Shown here piece by piece: positions 14,046 to 22,808 of a stretch of 36,694 nt of DNA. This stretch comes from a virus. Made by a program: the position numbers and the translations under genes. The notes beneath the pieces are model-generated. The model was not told the origin of the DNA. It did not search any database and saw only the letters and a program-made list of their open reading frames with translations. Each line of letters opens with the position of its first letter. The stretch's first letter is position 1. The DNA is taken from the IMG/VR virus record IMGVR_UViG_3300032086_003911, positions 1 to 36,694 of that record. One strand, written 5' to 3'.

Positions 14046-15188
14046 ATGGCGACTGGCAACCCAGAGAACCAAGAACTTGACTTAGAGTCATCTATGCAAA
14101 GCATTTTAGAAGACATTAAAAGTAGAGACGAAGTCGAGGAAGTACAGGAAGAACAATCGCAAGAGTTAGAGGTAAATGAATCCGAAGCGCAGGAAAGTGT
14201 TAAGGAAGTAGAAGAAAAGGCGCAGGAAAGTGTAGATGAGTCTACAGATGAGAGCGCTGAAGAAGTGGTTGGTGAAGTAGATGAAGAAGTTACTCAGGAA
14301 ACTGCTGAAGAAGTTGTTCAGGAAGAATCTGAGAAACAGAAGTCAGCAATTAGAGCCCCGTCCTCGTGGTCGGCTAAAGCTAAAGCGGCATTTTATGACT
14401 TACCGGATCACATCCAATCGGAAGTAGAGAAGCGTGAAGCAGATTTTCATAACGGTATAGCTAAATATAAAGAAGCTGCTGATTATGGAACTAAGCTTCA
14501 GAAAGTGATTGCTCCATATGAAGCGCAGTTGCGCGCTAACGGACAACAAGCTGATCAAGTAGTAGGGACTATGCTTAACGCAGCCTACAAACTCTCACAA
14601 GGTACACCTCAACAAAAAGCACAGTTTATTAAACAGATCGCTATGGAGTCTGGCGCAGACTTGCAAAGTCTTGTCAGTTCAGGCGATAATACTACTAATG
14701 AACCTAAGAGTGAGTATGTTCAACAGCTGGAACAAAGACTTGCTCAGATTGAGGGTTTTACGCAAAACCAAGCTACCTTGGCTAAGCAAAAGGAGAAAGA
14801 ACGTGTCGATAAACTTATTTATAATTTTAGAAATACGTTAAACGAAGATAAGACACCTAAATATCCATTCTTTGATGATGTTGAAGGAGATATGGCGGTA
14901 CTTATTAACATGGCTAAGCAACAGGGTAGACAACTCTCCCTCGAAGATGCCTACGAGCGGGCTGTAAGAGCTAACCCAGCGACTTATGAAGTCATACGCG
15001 CAACTGAACAGAAGCGAGTTGATGAAAAAAGGCGACAGGAACAGGCTAAGAAAACTGCTAAAGCGAAAAAGATCGCAAGTGTTAACGTGAAAACAACGCC
15101 TAGCACACAGCGAGCTTCGACGCAGGAACCTTTAGGTTCTTTGGACGATACTTTGAGAAAAACTATGGAACGAATTCAATCACGATAG
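14046..15188 (+). CDS. Capsid scaffolding protein
   Basis: This 380-residue protein has an extremely acidic N-terminal 90 residues (Glu/Gln/Val repeats), a conserved core beginning APSSWSAKAKAAFYDLPDHI and a basic helical C-terminus (EKRRQEQAKKTAKAKKIA). That order, acidic disordered head, helical core and basic capsid-binding tail, is characteristic of podoviral scaffolds that direct procapsid assembly and then leave. It lies immediately before the major capsid gene, as expected. SD is GAGG. Confidence 0.85.
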   Translation: MATGNPENQELDLESSMQSILEDIKSRDEVEEVQEEQSQELEVNESEAQESVKEVEEKAQESVDESTDESAEEVVGEVDEEVTQETAEEVVQEESEKQKSAIRAPSSWSAKAKAAFYDLPDHIQSEVEKREADFHNGIAKYKEAADYGTKLQKVIAPYEAQLRANGQQADQVVGTMLNAAYKLSQGTPQQKAQFIKQIAMESGADLQSLVSSGDNTTNEPKSEYVQQLEQRLAQIEGFTQNQATLAKQKEKERVDKLIYNFRNTLNEDKTPKYPFFDDVEGDMAVLINMAKQQGRQLSLEDAYERAVRANPATYEVIRATEQKRVDEKRRQEQAKKTAKAKKIASVNVKTTPSTQRASTQEPLGSLDDTLRKTMERIQSR

Positions 15189-15211
15189 TTCCGCTTATTG
15201 GAGAGTGAAAA

Positions 15212-16189
15212 ATGGCTTCACCTAATAGCACTTTTACGGAGTTAGTTTCGACTACTTTCCGTAACCACAAGAAAGAATTTGCCGACAACGTGTCTAACCG
15301 TAACGTTTTACTAGCTCGCATGATGGAGCGCGGTAAAAAGCGCGTTTTAGACGGTGGTTTGAGCATTGTTTGTGAACTTGATTACGCTGAGAATGGTACA
15401 TACCAACGTTACAGTGGATACGACACATTGAATGTACAAGCTTCTGACGTATTGTCAGCTGCTGAGTATAGCTGGAAACAAGCTGCTGTACACGTCACTG
15501 CCTCTGGCCGTGAGCTTCGCATTAACTCTAGCGCAAACCAGATAATTCAACTTGCTAAGTCACGTTTGACTAACGCAATGAGAACTTTCAAGAACCAATT
15601 TAGCTCTGATTTATATTCAGACGGTACTGCTGCTAACCAAATTACTGGTTTACAAGCAATTATCGCTGATGCCGGTACTGGTACTGTTGGCGGTATTGAT
15701 TCAAGCACATTTACTTTCTGGCAAAACGGTGTTCAATCAGCTGCTTCACCGATTCAAGGTGGTGGTGCAATTACTCCTAGCGCAACTACAATTGAGAGTT
15801 TAATGCTTCCTTTGTACTTGCAATTGTCACGTGGTAATGACGAGCCTGATCTCATCGTAGCTGACAACAACTACTACACTTTCTTCAACAATAGTCAAAC
15901 AAGCTTGAAGCGTTATGCGACTGACGAGGCTAAAACTGTTACCGCTGGTTTTAATGCTCTGCGTTATCGTAATGCTGACGTTGTATTTGATGGTGGTTCT
16001 GGTATTCCTGCTGATCGTATGTATTTTATCAATACTGATTATCTAGAGCTTTGCTGCCACCGTGACGCCGATATGACTCAAATGGAAGACAAGTCAGCCA
16101 TTAATCAAGACGCAGTTGTAATGCCGATCTTGTTCATGGGCAACTTGACATGTTCTAACCGTGAGCTACAAGGTATTGTTAAGGCTTAA
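15212..16189 (+). CDS. Major capsid protein
   Basis: This 325-residue protein directly follows the scaffold gene with a strong GGAGAG SD. Core segments TASGRELRINSSANQIIQLA, ALRYRNADVVFDGGSGIPAD and YFINTDYLELCCHRDADM match phage major capsid proteins of the HK97-fold type. It would form the icosahedral shell. Codon use is noticeably enriched in common host codons (many GCT, GGT, CGT), as expected for the most abundant virion protein. Fold assignment is by family resemblance, not computed. Confidence 0.88.
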   Translation: MASPNSTFTELVSTTFRNHKKEFADNVSNRNVLLARMMERGKKRVLDGGLSIVCELDYAENGTYQRYSGYDTLNVQASDVLSAAEYSWKQAAVHVTASGRELRINSSANQIIQLAKSRLTNAMRTFKNQFSSDLYSDGTAANQITGLQAIIADAGTGTVGGIDSSTFTFWQNGVQSAASPIQGGGAITPSATTIESLMLPLYLQLSRGNDEPDLIVADNNYYTFFNNSQTSLKRYATDEAKTVTAGFNALRYRNADVVFDGGSGIPADRMYFINTDYLELCCHRDADMTQMEDKSAINQDAVVMPILFMGNLTCSNRELQGIVKA

Positions 16190-16213
16190 TTGAACTAATT
16201 TTTGGAGAATGTT

Positions 16214-16687
16214 ATGTTATTAGCTGGATTTATTCCTACACAAGTTGATAGTGAGCAGCAATTCGACCTAGGTACGGTTGCTCAAGACTACGACGGTAAG
16301 AAGTATAAATACGTTAAACTTCTTAATGAGACCGCGACTGTTGCCGGTGCTTCTGGTGATGTTGTAGCTTATTTGGGTTCACCCAGTGCTACTGAAAACA
16401 ACACAGTAGTTACTGACAACACCGATGCGGCTACTAAACCGGTTGGTGCCGGTGTTTTACAAGCAACAGTTACAGGCGCAACAGGTACAGCTGAGTTTGT
16501 TTGGGTTCAGGTTTCAGGACCTTTTACCGCTAATCAAACTCTTGCCGGTACACCTGCTGACGGTGATTCCGTTTTCTTGTCAACAACTGACAAAACACTT
16601 ACACTGTCCACAGCAGCAGATGATCCTGTATGTGCTCAAGTAACAGATGCTAGTGCTAATAAGTGTATAGCTAACTTTGCTTACTAA
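16214..16687 (+). CDS. Probable capsid decoration/head-stabilising protein
   Basis: The start is set at ATG 16214 (MLLAGFIPTQ) because TTGGAGAATGTT provides a correctly spaced SD; a TTG 12 bases upstream is in frame but unsupported. The 157-residue product is Thr/Ala/Gly-rich and beta-strand-rich (e.g. AEFVWVQVSGPFTAN, DGDSVFLSTTDKTLTL), resembling capsid decoration proteins encoded directly after the major capsid gene. A terminator follows at once, so capsid and decoration genes end a transcription unit. Confidence 0.65.
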   Translation: MLLAGFIPTQVDSEQQFDLGTVAQDYDGKKYKYVKLLNETATVAGASGDVVAYLGSPSATENNTVVTDNTDAATKPVGAGVLQATVTGATGTAEFVWVQVSGPFTANQTLAGTPADGDSVFLSTTDKTLTLSTAADDPVCAQVTDASANKCIANFAY

Positions 16688-16699
16688 GTAGTAACACCG

Positions 16700-16720
16700 A
16701 GGGGCTTCGACCCCTTTTTT
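16700..16720 (+). terminator. Intrinsic terminator after the capsid genes
   Basis: AGGGG-CTTCGA-CCCCT is followed by six T residues. It probably gives partial termination, raising capsid mRNA relative to connector and tail genes. Confidence 0.82.
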
Positions 16721-16796
16721 GATACGCCTGGCACCTCTTCACATTTGTGTACGTGTCAGCTTTCCCCTTCTAACTTATTCAACAATAGGTGACAAT

Positions 16797-17450
16797 ATGA
16801 TTCCATTACTTGATGAAAAACCATGTTATGTAACTTTTGAGACTCGCGGAATTGAAGATCGAAATGTGTTAATTGATGAGGGTCATTATGGTTTTAAGGA
16901 CGTAATTTTTGTTCGAGTAATGCAACCAGGGGGTAAAGAAGTATTTGAGGATGTAGCCGAAAGTTGGATTGAAAAGCAATTTGCCAAGGTTCGTAATAAA
17001 CAAATGCCTATGGAACTTGCGACTAAATACAGATCTATGTTTGAGGACTACAAAAAGGGTGAAGAAACTCCTTTAGACGGTACACCCATTAGAGGTTGGC
17101 CTGTACTAACTCCTGCTCAAAGTAAGACTATTATTTCGGCCGGTATAAGAACTGTTGAGGATCTAGCAGCAGCCTCAGAAGAGGCTTTAATGAATATGGG
17201 TATGGGTGCTAGAAGTTTTAAACATAAAGCTGAAGCTTGGTTAAAGAGTTCTGAGCAAGGTAAATCAACTCAGAAAATCATTGACTTAGAGCTCAAATTT
17301 GAACAGTTAGAGAAACAAGTGGCTGAAGATCAGGAATACATTGCTTTATTAGAGAATAAGGTTAAAATGTTAGAAGGTGACAAACCAGTTAAAAAGCCTG
17401 TTTCTAAAACGAAAAAGGGTCAAGTCAGCTTAGACATGGATGACATTTAA
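16797..17450 (+). CDS. Structural/assembly protein with helix-hairpin-helix-like segment
   Basis: The start is at ATG 16797 with AGGTGACA upstream; the longer frame from 16719 runs through the post-terminator leader. The 217-residue product begins MIPLLDEKPCYVTFETRGIE, a beta-rich domain. It continues with LTPAQSKTIISAGIRTVEDLAAA, a helix-hairpin-helix-like motif at about residues 103-125, and ends in a coiled coil with a Lys-rich tail. Comparable proteins occur between capsid and adaptor genes of podoviruses. Role in head completion is inferred from position. Confidence 0.6.
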   Translation: MIPLLDEKPCYVTFETRGIEDRNVLIDEGHYGFKDVIFVRVMQPGGKEVFEDVAESWIEKQFAKVRNKQMPMELATKYRSMFEDYKKGEETPLDGTPIRGWPVLTPAQSKTIISAGIRTVEDLAAASEEALMNMGMGARSFKHKAEAWLKSSEQGKSTQKIIDLELKFEQLEKQVAEDQEYIALLENKVKMLEGDKPVKKPVSKTKKGQVSLDMDDI

Positions 17451-18161
17451 ATGACATTACTCACGATTGTACAAGACGCCTGTGACGAGTTAGGTATTAA
17501 CCAACCTTCCACCGTTATAGGTAACGCTGATGCTCAAGTTAAGCAATTATTAGCATTGTCCAATCGTGGGGGTAAAGTCACAGCAAATAGACCTGCTTCT
17601 GGTTGGCAGGCATTGGTTCAAGAGGCAACTTTTACAACAGTTGCTACTGCCTCTCAGGGTTCGGTTGAAACGATAGCACCGAACTATAAATATATTATTA
17701 ATCAAACAATTTGGAATCGCGACGAAAGACGTCCGGTATTTGGCCCATTAACCCCTCAGGATTGGCAATTATTACAAGCATCCCCTGTGACAGGCCCTTG
17801 GGATCAATTCCGTATTCGTGGCGGAAATATTTTATTTGATCCTGTACCAAAAGCTGGTCAAACATGTGCCTTTGAGTACGTTACTAAACAGTGGTGCGAA
17901 TCGTCTGGCGGTACTGGTCAAGTTAAATGGGCTGCTGACGACGATGTTGCTAGATTGGACGAGGATTTACTTACACTAGATCTAATCTGGCGTTGGCGAG
18001 CAGCTAAAAAGCTTGATTATTCGGAAGAATTTGCCGAATTTGAGAGGTATTACGCTGATATTGTTGCTAGAGACGGTACTAAGCCAATTCTTAACGGTGG
18101 CGGAGGTATTACAGACTTTGTGCCTGGTATATTTGTACCTCAAACAGGATACGGTCAATGA
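17451..18161 (+). CDS. Head-tail adaptor protein
   Basis: This 236-residue protein begins with a helical MTLLTIVQDACDELGINQP and has SNRGGKVTANRPASGWQALVQ and FRIRGGNILFDPVPKAGQTC, segments typical of adaptor proteins (T7 gp11 / P22 gp4 class) that attach below the portal. The start directly abuts the previous stop (TAAATG), and the stop overlaps the nozzle gene. Such proteins form a 12-mer ring linking portal to nozzle. Class assignment is from order and pattern. Confidence 0.75.
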   Translation: MTLLTIVQDACDELGINQPSTVIGNADAQVKQLLALSNRGGKVTANRPASGWQALVQEATFTTVATASQGSVETIAPNYKYIINQTIWNRDERRPVFGPLTPQDWQLLQASPVTGPWDQFRIRGGNILFDPVPKAGQTCAFEYVTKQWCESSGGTGQVKWAADDDVARLDEDLLTLDLIWRWRAAKKLDYSEEFAEFERYYADIVARDGTKPILNGGGGITDFVPGIFVPQTGYGQ

Positions 18162-19756
18162 GACGCCCCGCTGGCGGCGGCTTAATGCGCACTCCTTCTA
18201 ATTTTAAGCAAAGTGCTGTATTACAAAGTCGAAAAGTTGTTTCTGTAACTAAAGCAGCTCCTGTAGGAGGTTGGAATGCTAGAGATTCAATTGCTGCAAT
18301 GCCTGAAAGTGATGCAGTCATACTGGATAACGTTTTCCCTGAAACAGATGGGGTCGCTCTCAGACCTGGTTATTCAAATCACGTCACAGGATTCGCGAAC
18401 GCAGTAGAAAGTTTAATGGGGTACAACAAAGCGGATGGCACCCAAACATTATTTGCTGCTGCCGGGACCTCATTTTTTGATGCAACAAGCGCGGGAGCAG
18501 TAGGTGCTGCAGTTGTAACCGGATTGACCAACGCTCGTTGGAATTCTGTTAACTTTACAAATACCAGTGCGATTTCATATTTATGTGCGTTTAATGGTGT
18601 CGACTCACCCAGATATTGGGACGGATCAAGTTGGATCACAGTAACAGGTGCTAGTTCACCAGGCATTACTGGCGTTACAACATCATCACTTAAAAATCCG
18701 TGGGTTCATAAACGCAGATTATGGATGGTTCAAAGTGGTACTTTGTCAGCATGGTATCTACCAATCGATGCCGTAGGCGGTGCTGCGACTGAATTTGCGC
18801 TTTATGGTTTGTTTAAACGTGGCGGCTCACTTCTCGCTGGAGGAACATGGACTATTGACGGCGGGGAAGGTCTCGACGACTACATGGTTTTTGTTACCAC
18901 AGAGGGTGAGGTTGCCGTCTATCAAGGTACTAACCCGGCATCAGATTTTGTAATTCGCGGTGTATGGCATATAGGCGAACCAATTGGTGATCGCTGCATG
19001 ATGAAACTCGCTGGTGATCTACTAATTATTACCAAACAAGGTGTATTTCCGCTATCTAAGGCGTTGCAATCAAGTCAGGTAGATCCTAGAGCGGCTATTA
19101 CCGATAAGATTGATGGTGCGATGACGAACTCTGGTCGTTTGTACGGAGGTAATTTTGGATGGGATTTATCATTCTTACCTGAAAGATCAATGCTTGTGGT
19201 TAATATACCGACAGTAGAGAATACAACTCAAGAACAATACGCAATGAATGTGACTACAGGTGCTTGGGGTAGATATACTGATTTGCAAGCTAATTGTTGG
19301 GTTCAATTCAATAAGAAGTTATATTTTGGTTCAGGTAGTACTGTAGAATTATTTGGAGACGCAACGAATGATAACGGTGCTAATATTAACGGCGATATTC
19401 TACCGGCGTTCACATACTTCGGACCGGAAGTAAGAGGATTACTTAAAAAGTTTAATCTTGTACGTCCGATACTTTCTACAACCGGATCACCGAGTATTCT
19501 TGCAGCATTAAATGTTGACTTTAATACTGATGCACCAAGTGCACCTCTATCATTTACAGCGTCAACAGCATTCACATGGGACGTTAGTAAATGGGATGAA
19601 GCTGTTTGGTCCGGCGGTAATCAAATAAGTAAAGAGTGGGCTACATTCGGAAACATAGGAACTGCTGCTAGTTTACGTTTACTGATCACATCTTCTGGCA
19701 TCAGCGTAAAACTCCAAGCATACGACTATGTATTTGAGGTCGGAGGGATTGTTTGA
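18158..19756 (+). CDS. Tail nozzle / DNA-stabilisation protein
   Basis: This 532-residue protein has repeated beta-propeller-like blades, e.g. SYLCAFNGVDSPRYWDGSS, HKRRLWMVQSGTLSAWYLP and DYMVFVTTEGEVAVYQGTN. An N-terminal AAPVGGWNARDSIAAMPESDA and VILDNVFPETDGVALRPGY are typical of P22 gp10 / T7 gp12-type nozzle proteins. It would close the tail tube after packaging. Start and stop both overlap neighbours (ATGA and TTGA), so it is co-translated with the adaptor and the GNAT-like gene. Confidence 0.78.
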   Translation: MRRPAGGGLMRTPSNFKQSAVLQSRKVVSVTKAAPVGGWNARDSIAAMPESDAVILDNVFPETDGVALRPGYSNHVTGFANAVESLMGYNKADGTQTLFAAAGTSFFDATSAGAVGAAVVTGLTNARWNSVNFTNTSAISYLCAFNGVDSPRYWDGSSWITVTGASSPGITGVTTSSLKNPWVHKRRLWMVQSGTLSAWYLPIDAVGGAATEFALYGLFKRGGSLLAGGTWTIDGGEGLDDYMVFVTTEGEVAVYQGTNPASDFVIRGVWHIGEPIGDRCMMKLAGDLLIITKQGVFPLSKALQSSQVDPRAAITDKIDGAMTNSGRLYGGNFGWDLSFLPERSMLVVNIPTVENTTQEQYAMNVTTGAWGRYTDLQANCWVQFNKKLYFGSGSTVELFGDATNDNGANINGDILPAFTYFGPEVRGLLKKFNLVRPILSTTGSPSILAALNVDFNTDAPSAPLSFTASTAFTWDVSKWDEAVWSGGNQISKEWATFGNIGTAASLRLLITSSGISVKLQAYDYVFEVGGIV

Positions 19757-20187
19757 GTTATGAGATTGTTTCTGGCGAATACCAAGAACGATTAAAAAAA
19801 TTCGCAAGCGAAATTATAGGATTGCCCCTATTCGAACCAAACGCTAAAGCCATAGGAATGTTTGATGAGAAGGGTATTGTTGTTTCCGTTGTTTATGATG
19901 GTTTTAGCAGTGACAATAGTCGAGTATGGAATGATTGCCAAATGCACGTGGCTGCCAGACCAGGGTCAAAATGGGCTACTCGAGATTTTTTATTTCACGC
20001 TTTTAATTATCCTTTTAATATACTTGGCTGTTCTAGAGTCACAGGACTTGTAAGAATAGATAATATAGCCGCTCAAAAGTTTGATGAACGAATAGGTTTC
20101 ATCAAAGAAGGTGTGCTCAGAGAAGGTCAGGATAGAACTGATTTAATCGTGTACGGAATGCTTAAGCGGGAATGTCGCTGGATTTGA
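19753..20187 (+). CDS. GNAT-like acetyltransferase-fold protein among tail genes
   Basis: This 144-residue protein starts at TTG overlapping the nozzle stop (TTGA), with GGAGGGA as SD. The C-terminal pattern VTGLVRIDNIAAQKFDERIG then FIKEGVLREG matches the acetyl-CoA-binding end of GNAT N-acetyltransferases (Asn on the last core strand, bulky GFxxEGxxR). Similar short proteins are encoded in the tail cluster of several podoviruses and may be virion-associated or modify a structural protein. Substrate unknown; catalytic activity unproven. Confidence 0.68.
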   Translation: MSYEIVSGEYQERLKKFASEIIGLPLFEPNAKAIGMFDEKGIVVSVVYDGFSSDNSRVWNDCQMHVAARPGSKWATRDFLFHAFNYPFNILGCSRVTGLVRIDNIAAQKFDERIGFIKEGVLREGQDRTDLIVYGMLKRECRWI

Positions 20188-20211
20188 TATTTTGATAATA
20201 TTAGTTATAAT
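20184..20211 (+). promoter_or_regulatory. Promoter upstream of ejection and tail genes
   Basis: TTGATA (20184-20189), a 16-bp spacer and perfect TATAAT (20206-20211) lie in the 74-bp gap before the ejection-protein gene. The -35 box overlaps the preceding stop codon, the same arrangement as at terS. Confidence 0.65.
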
Positions 20212-20261
20212 ATGATTTACTAGGCGCAACCGCTTATTTTAACTATAAACATAGGTATTTT

Positions 20262-21611
20262 ATGGGTAAGAGTAAAGCGCCTCCAGCACCAGATTACACC
20301 GGTCTTGCAAGAGAACAAGGCGTCGCAAATATTGATGCTGCTAGATTAAGCGGTAGGTTAAGCAATCCTAATGTATTTTCACCTTTTGGTCAGAGAACCG
20401 TTCAATACGGTGGTGAAAATGATCCTAATAGATTTAACGCCGGTGCTTATCAAGAAGCAATGCGTCAATATCGTAGCGATTTTGAGAAATGGCGATTAGA
20501 TCCATCTGGTAGACCTCGCGAATTTGGTACAGACAATATGCCGATTAAACCGACTCGTGAAATGTTTATGGGTGGTTTCGATCCGGATATGGTCACAGTT
20601 CGTGATGAACTTACTCCTGAAGCGCAGGCGTTATTAGATCAACAGTTGAGAATTTCGCAACAGTTTGGTGATGTGGCTGAGGGTGGTCTAGGTCGTGTTG
20701 CTAGAGCAATGGGTCAGGATTTTGATCCAAGTATATTGCCTGAAGTAAGAGGTATAGATCCGACAGCATTTGACCGGCAAATTTCCCCTAACGTAATGAT
20801 GCGTGATTTTGATCCAAGTATATTGCCTGAAGTAAGAGGTATAGATCCGACAGCATTTGACCGGCAAATTTCCCCTGACGTAATGATGCGTGAAAGGGTT
20901 GAGCAGGCATTAATGGATCGGTTAAACCCTCAATTACAACAAGCTAGACAAGCTCAAGAAGATGCTTTATTACTACAGGGTCAAGGCCGTGGTGGTAGAG
21001 CGTGGCAAACTGCTCAACAAGATTTATCCCGTAGAGAGTCTGATGCGTTAACTTCCGCAATATTAGGTGCTGGTCAAGAACAGCAGCGTCAATTCGCTAT
21101 GGACTTAGCTAATTTACAGGCGCAAAGACAGGGTCAAGAAGCATTATACGGTTTACAGTCAGCTAATCGTAAACGAGCTTTGCAGGAAGCGTTGGCATTA
21201 CGTCAATTTGCAGGTCAAGAACAGCAGCGTCAATTCGCTATGGACTTAGCTAATTTACAGGCGCAAAGACAGGGTCAAGAAGCATTATACGGTTTACAGT
21301 CAGCTACTCGTGGACGAGCTTTGCAGGAAGCGTTGGCATTACGTCAATTACCGCTTAGCGAGATTAATGCATTACGTACTGGTTCACAACCAAATATTCC
21401 GCAATTTCAACCGTTTCAAGGTTCACAAGTTCAGGCCGCTCCCGTATTTCAAGCTGGTCAAATGGGTTATCAAGCAGCTCTTAATCAGGCTAATGCGCAA
21501 AACGCTGCTCAATCTAGTTTATTCGGCGGGTTAACTGGTTTAGGCGGGTCTGTATTAGGCGCAGCCGGAGCAGCTGGCGGATTTGGGCCATTATTCTCGG
21601 GGATATTCTAA
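20262..21611 (+). CDS. Internal virion (ejection) protein with internal duplications
   Basis: This 449-residue protein starts MGKSKAPPAPDYTGLAREQG with NIDAARLSGRLSNPNVFSP, a signature of internal core/ejection proteins in podoviruses. The body is Gln/Ala/Arg-rich and helical, and the C-terminus is Gly-rich and hydrophobic (LTGLGGSVLGAAGAAGG), suited to membrane insertion during DNA delivery. It contains two in-frame tandem duplications: a 29-residue unit (DFDPSILPEVRG...) and a 47-residue unit (AGQEQQRQFAMDL...). The promoter at 20184 and a weak SD precede it. It would be ejected to help DNA cross the envelope. Confidence 0.68.
   Translation: MGKSKAPPAPDYTGLAREQGVANIDAARLSGRLSNPNVFSPFGQRTVQYGGENDPNRFNAGAYQEAMRQYRSDFEKWRLDPSGRPREFGTDNMPIKPTREMFMGGFDPDMVTVRDELTPEAQALLDQQLRISQQFGDVAEGGLGRVARAMGQDFDPSILPEVRGIDPTAFDRQISPNVMMRDFDPSILPEVRGIDPTAFDRQISPDVMMRERVEQALMDRLNPQLQQARQAQEDALLLQGQGRGGRAWQTAQQDLSRRESDALTSAILGAGQEQQRQFAMDLANLQAQRQGQEALYGLQSANRKRALQEALALRQFAGQEQQRQFAMDLANLQAQRQGQEALYGLQSATRGRALQEALALRQLPLSEINALRTGSQPNIPQFQPFQGSQVQAAPVFQAGQMGYQAALNQANAQNAAQSSLFGGLTGLGGSVLGAAGAAGGFGPLFSGIF
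20718..20891 (+). repeat. Two 87-bp tandem copies inside the ejection-protein gene
   Basis: Copies at 20718-20804 and 20805-20891 encode 29 residues each and differ at essentially one base inside the unit (AAC versus GAC, Asn/Asp). In-frame, so reading is maintained. Confidence 0.9.
21072..21353 (+). repeat. Two 141-bp tandem copies inside the ejection-protein gene
   Basis: Copies at 21072-21212 and 21213-21353 encode 47 residues each and differ at a few bases (AATCGTAAA versus ACTCGTGGA near the end of the unit). They lengthen a Gln-rich helical segment by one full unit. Confidence 0.88.
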
Positions 21612-22808
21612 ATGGTAGGATTCACACCTCAGCAACAATCAGCATTAGCGCAATCGTTAATGCAACAAGGCATGCAACAACCACAAGGTCAGATGGTTGG
21701 TGGGCATTTTGTAGCACCTAGTTTAGCGCAGGGCTTATCTAATTTGGCTAGCGGTTTTCTTGGTGGAAGACTACAAAATATAGCTAATCAAAGACAACAG
21801 CAGCAACAAAGTGAGTTAAGTCAAGCATTATTAGGTGGTCCTCAAGGTATGCAAGAAAGGTTGGCGGGTTTAACTGATAATCCTCAAGCACAGCAGATGA
21901 TGCAACAATTAGCGTTGCAAGAGGCTATGAGGGAGCCGACCGTCACTCCCGAAATATTGTCTGGTGAGCAATTACCTGCTGGATTTGCTGAAGGCTCGGT
22001 AGTTCAGTTTACCCCTGGTGAGGGTTACGAGGTCTTGCAGAAACCAGCGGCGCCACAGAAGCAACCCGCATCTATTCAAGAATATGAGTTTGCTCGTGGT
22101 CAGGGCTACACAGGAACATTTAGAGAATTTGATGAGGCTCGTAAAAAAGCTGGGGCGACTACTGTCTCAAATGTTGTCGGTGGTAGGGGTGATCCGTTAA
22201 CACCTGCTCAAGAGGCTATTGATAAGAAATTTGCAACTGAGGTTTACTTCCCGGCTGGAATGAAAGGTGGGTTGGCTGACAAACAAATGCAAATGGCACA
22301 GCTCGAAGAAGTTAAAAACAGATTGTTGTCTGGTGAAGAGAATCTTACAGGCCCATTACTTGGGATGGTGCCAGAAAGTCTTAAGTCAATTTTTGCACCG
22401 GCGGCTATGGATGTGCAGCAACTTGTTGAACAAACTGTTCAGCGTAGCTTACGTGAAACTCTTGGTGCTCAGTTTACCGAGAAGGAAGGTGAGCGCTTAA
22501 TCAGTCGTGCTTACAATCCTAAACTTTCTGAAGAAGTTAACGCTCGTCGTGTTGGTAGATTGTTAGATGTAATTCGCAATTCATATGCTAATCAAGAGCA
22601 AGCGATGGCGTACTACGAACAGAACGGTACTTTACGTGGTTATCAAGGACCTAAACCAGCTATTTCTGCTAAAGACATGTTTAGACAAGTTGAAAGTGAA
22701 TTCTTACAAGGTTTAGATGACCCTGTATCCGATGTAGAAATACCACAAGGAGTTGACCCACAAGATTGGGAGTTCATGACACCTGAAGAGAGGGCTTTGT
22801 TTCAATGA
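21612..22808 (+). CDS. Internal virion/ejection protein, Gln-rich
   Basis: This 398-residue protein has a Gln/Met-rich N-terminal 110 residues (GFTPQQQSALAQSLMQQGMQ) and a helical C-terminal half with ARRVGRLLDVIRNSYANQEQ and FMTPEERALFQ. The organisation, Gln-rich low complexity then helical bundle, is common in podoviral ejection proteins. The start abuts the previous stop (TAAATG) and its stop overlaps the next gene (ATGA), placing three ejection genes in one coupled unit. Specific function is inferred from context. Confidence 0.62.
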   Translation: MVGFTPQQQSALAQSLMQQGMQQPQGQMVGGHFVAPSLAQGLSNLASGFLGGRLQNIANQRQQQQQSELSQALLGGPQGMQERLAGLTDNPQAQQMMQQLALQEAMREPTVTPEILSGEQLPAGFAEGSVVQFTPGEGYEVLQKPAAPQKQPASIQEYEFARGQGYTGTFREFDEARKKAGATTVSNVVGGRGDPLTPAQEAIDKKFATEVYFPAGMKGGLADKQMQMAQLEEVKNRLLSGEENLTGPLLGMVPESLKSIFAPAAMDVQQLVEQTVQRSLRETLGAQFTEKEGERLISRAYNPKLSEEVNARRVGRLLDVIRNSYANQEQAMAYYEQNGTLRGYQGPKPAISAKDMFRQVESEFLQGLDDPVSDVEIPQGVDPQDWEFMTPEERALFQ

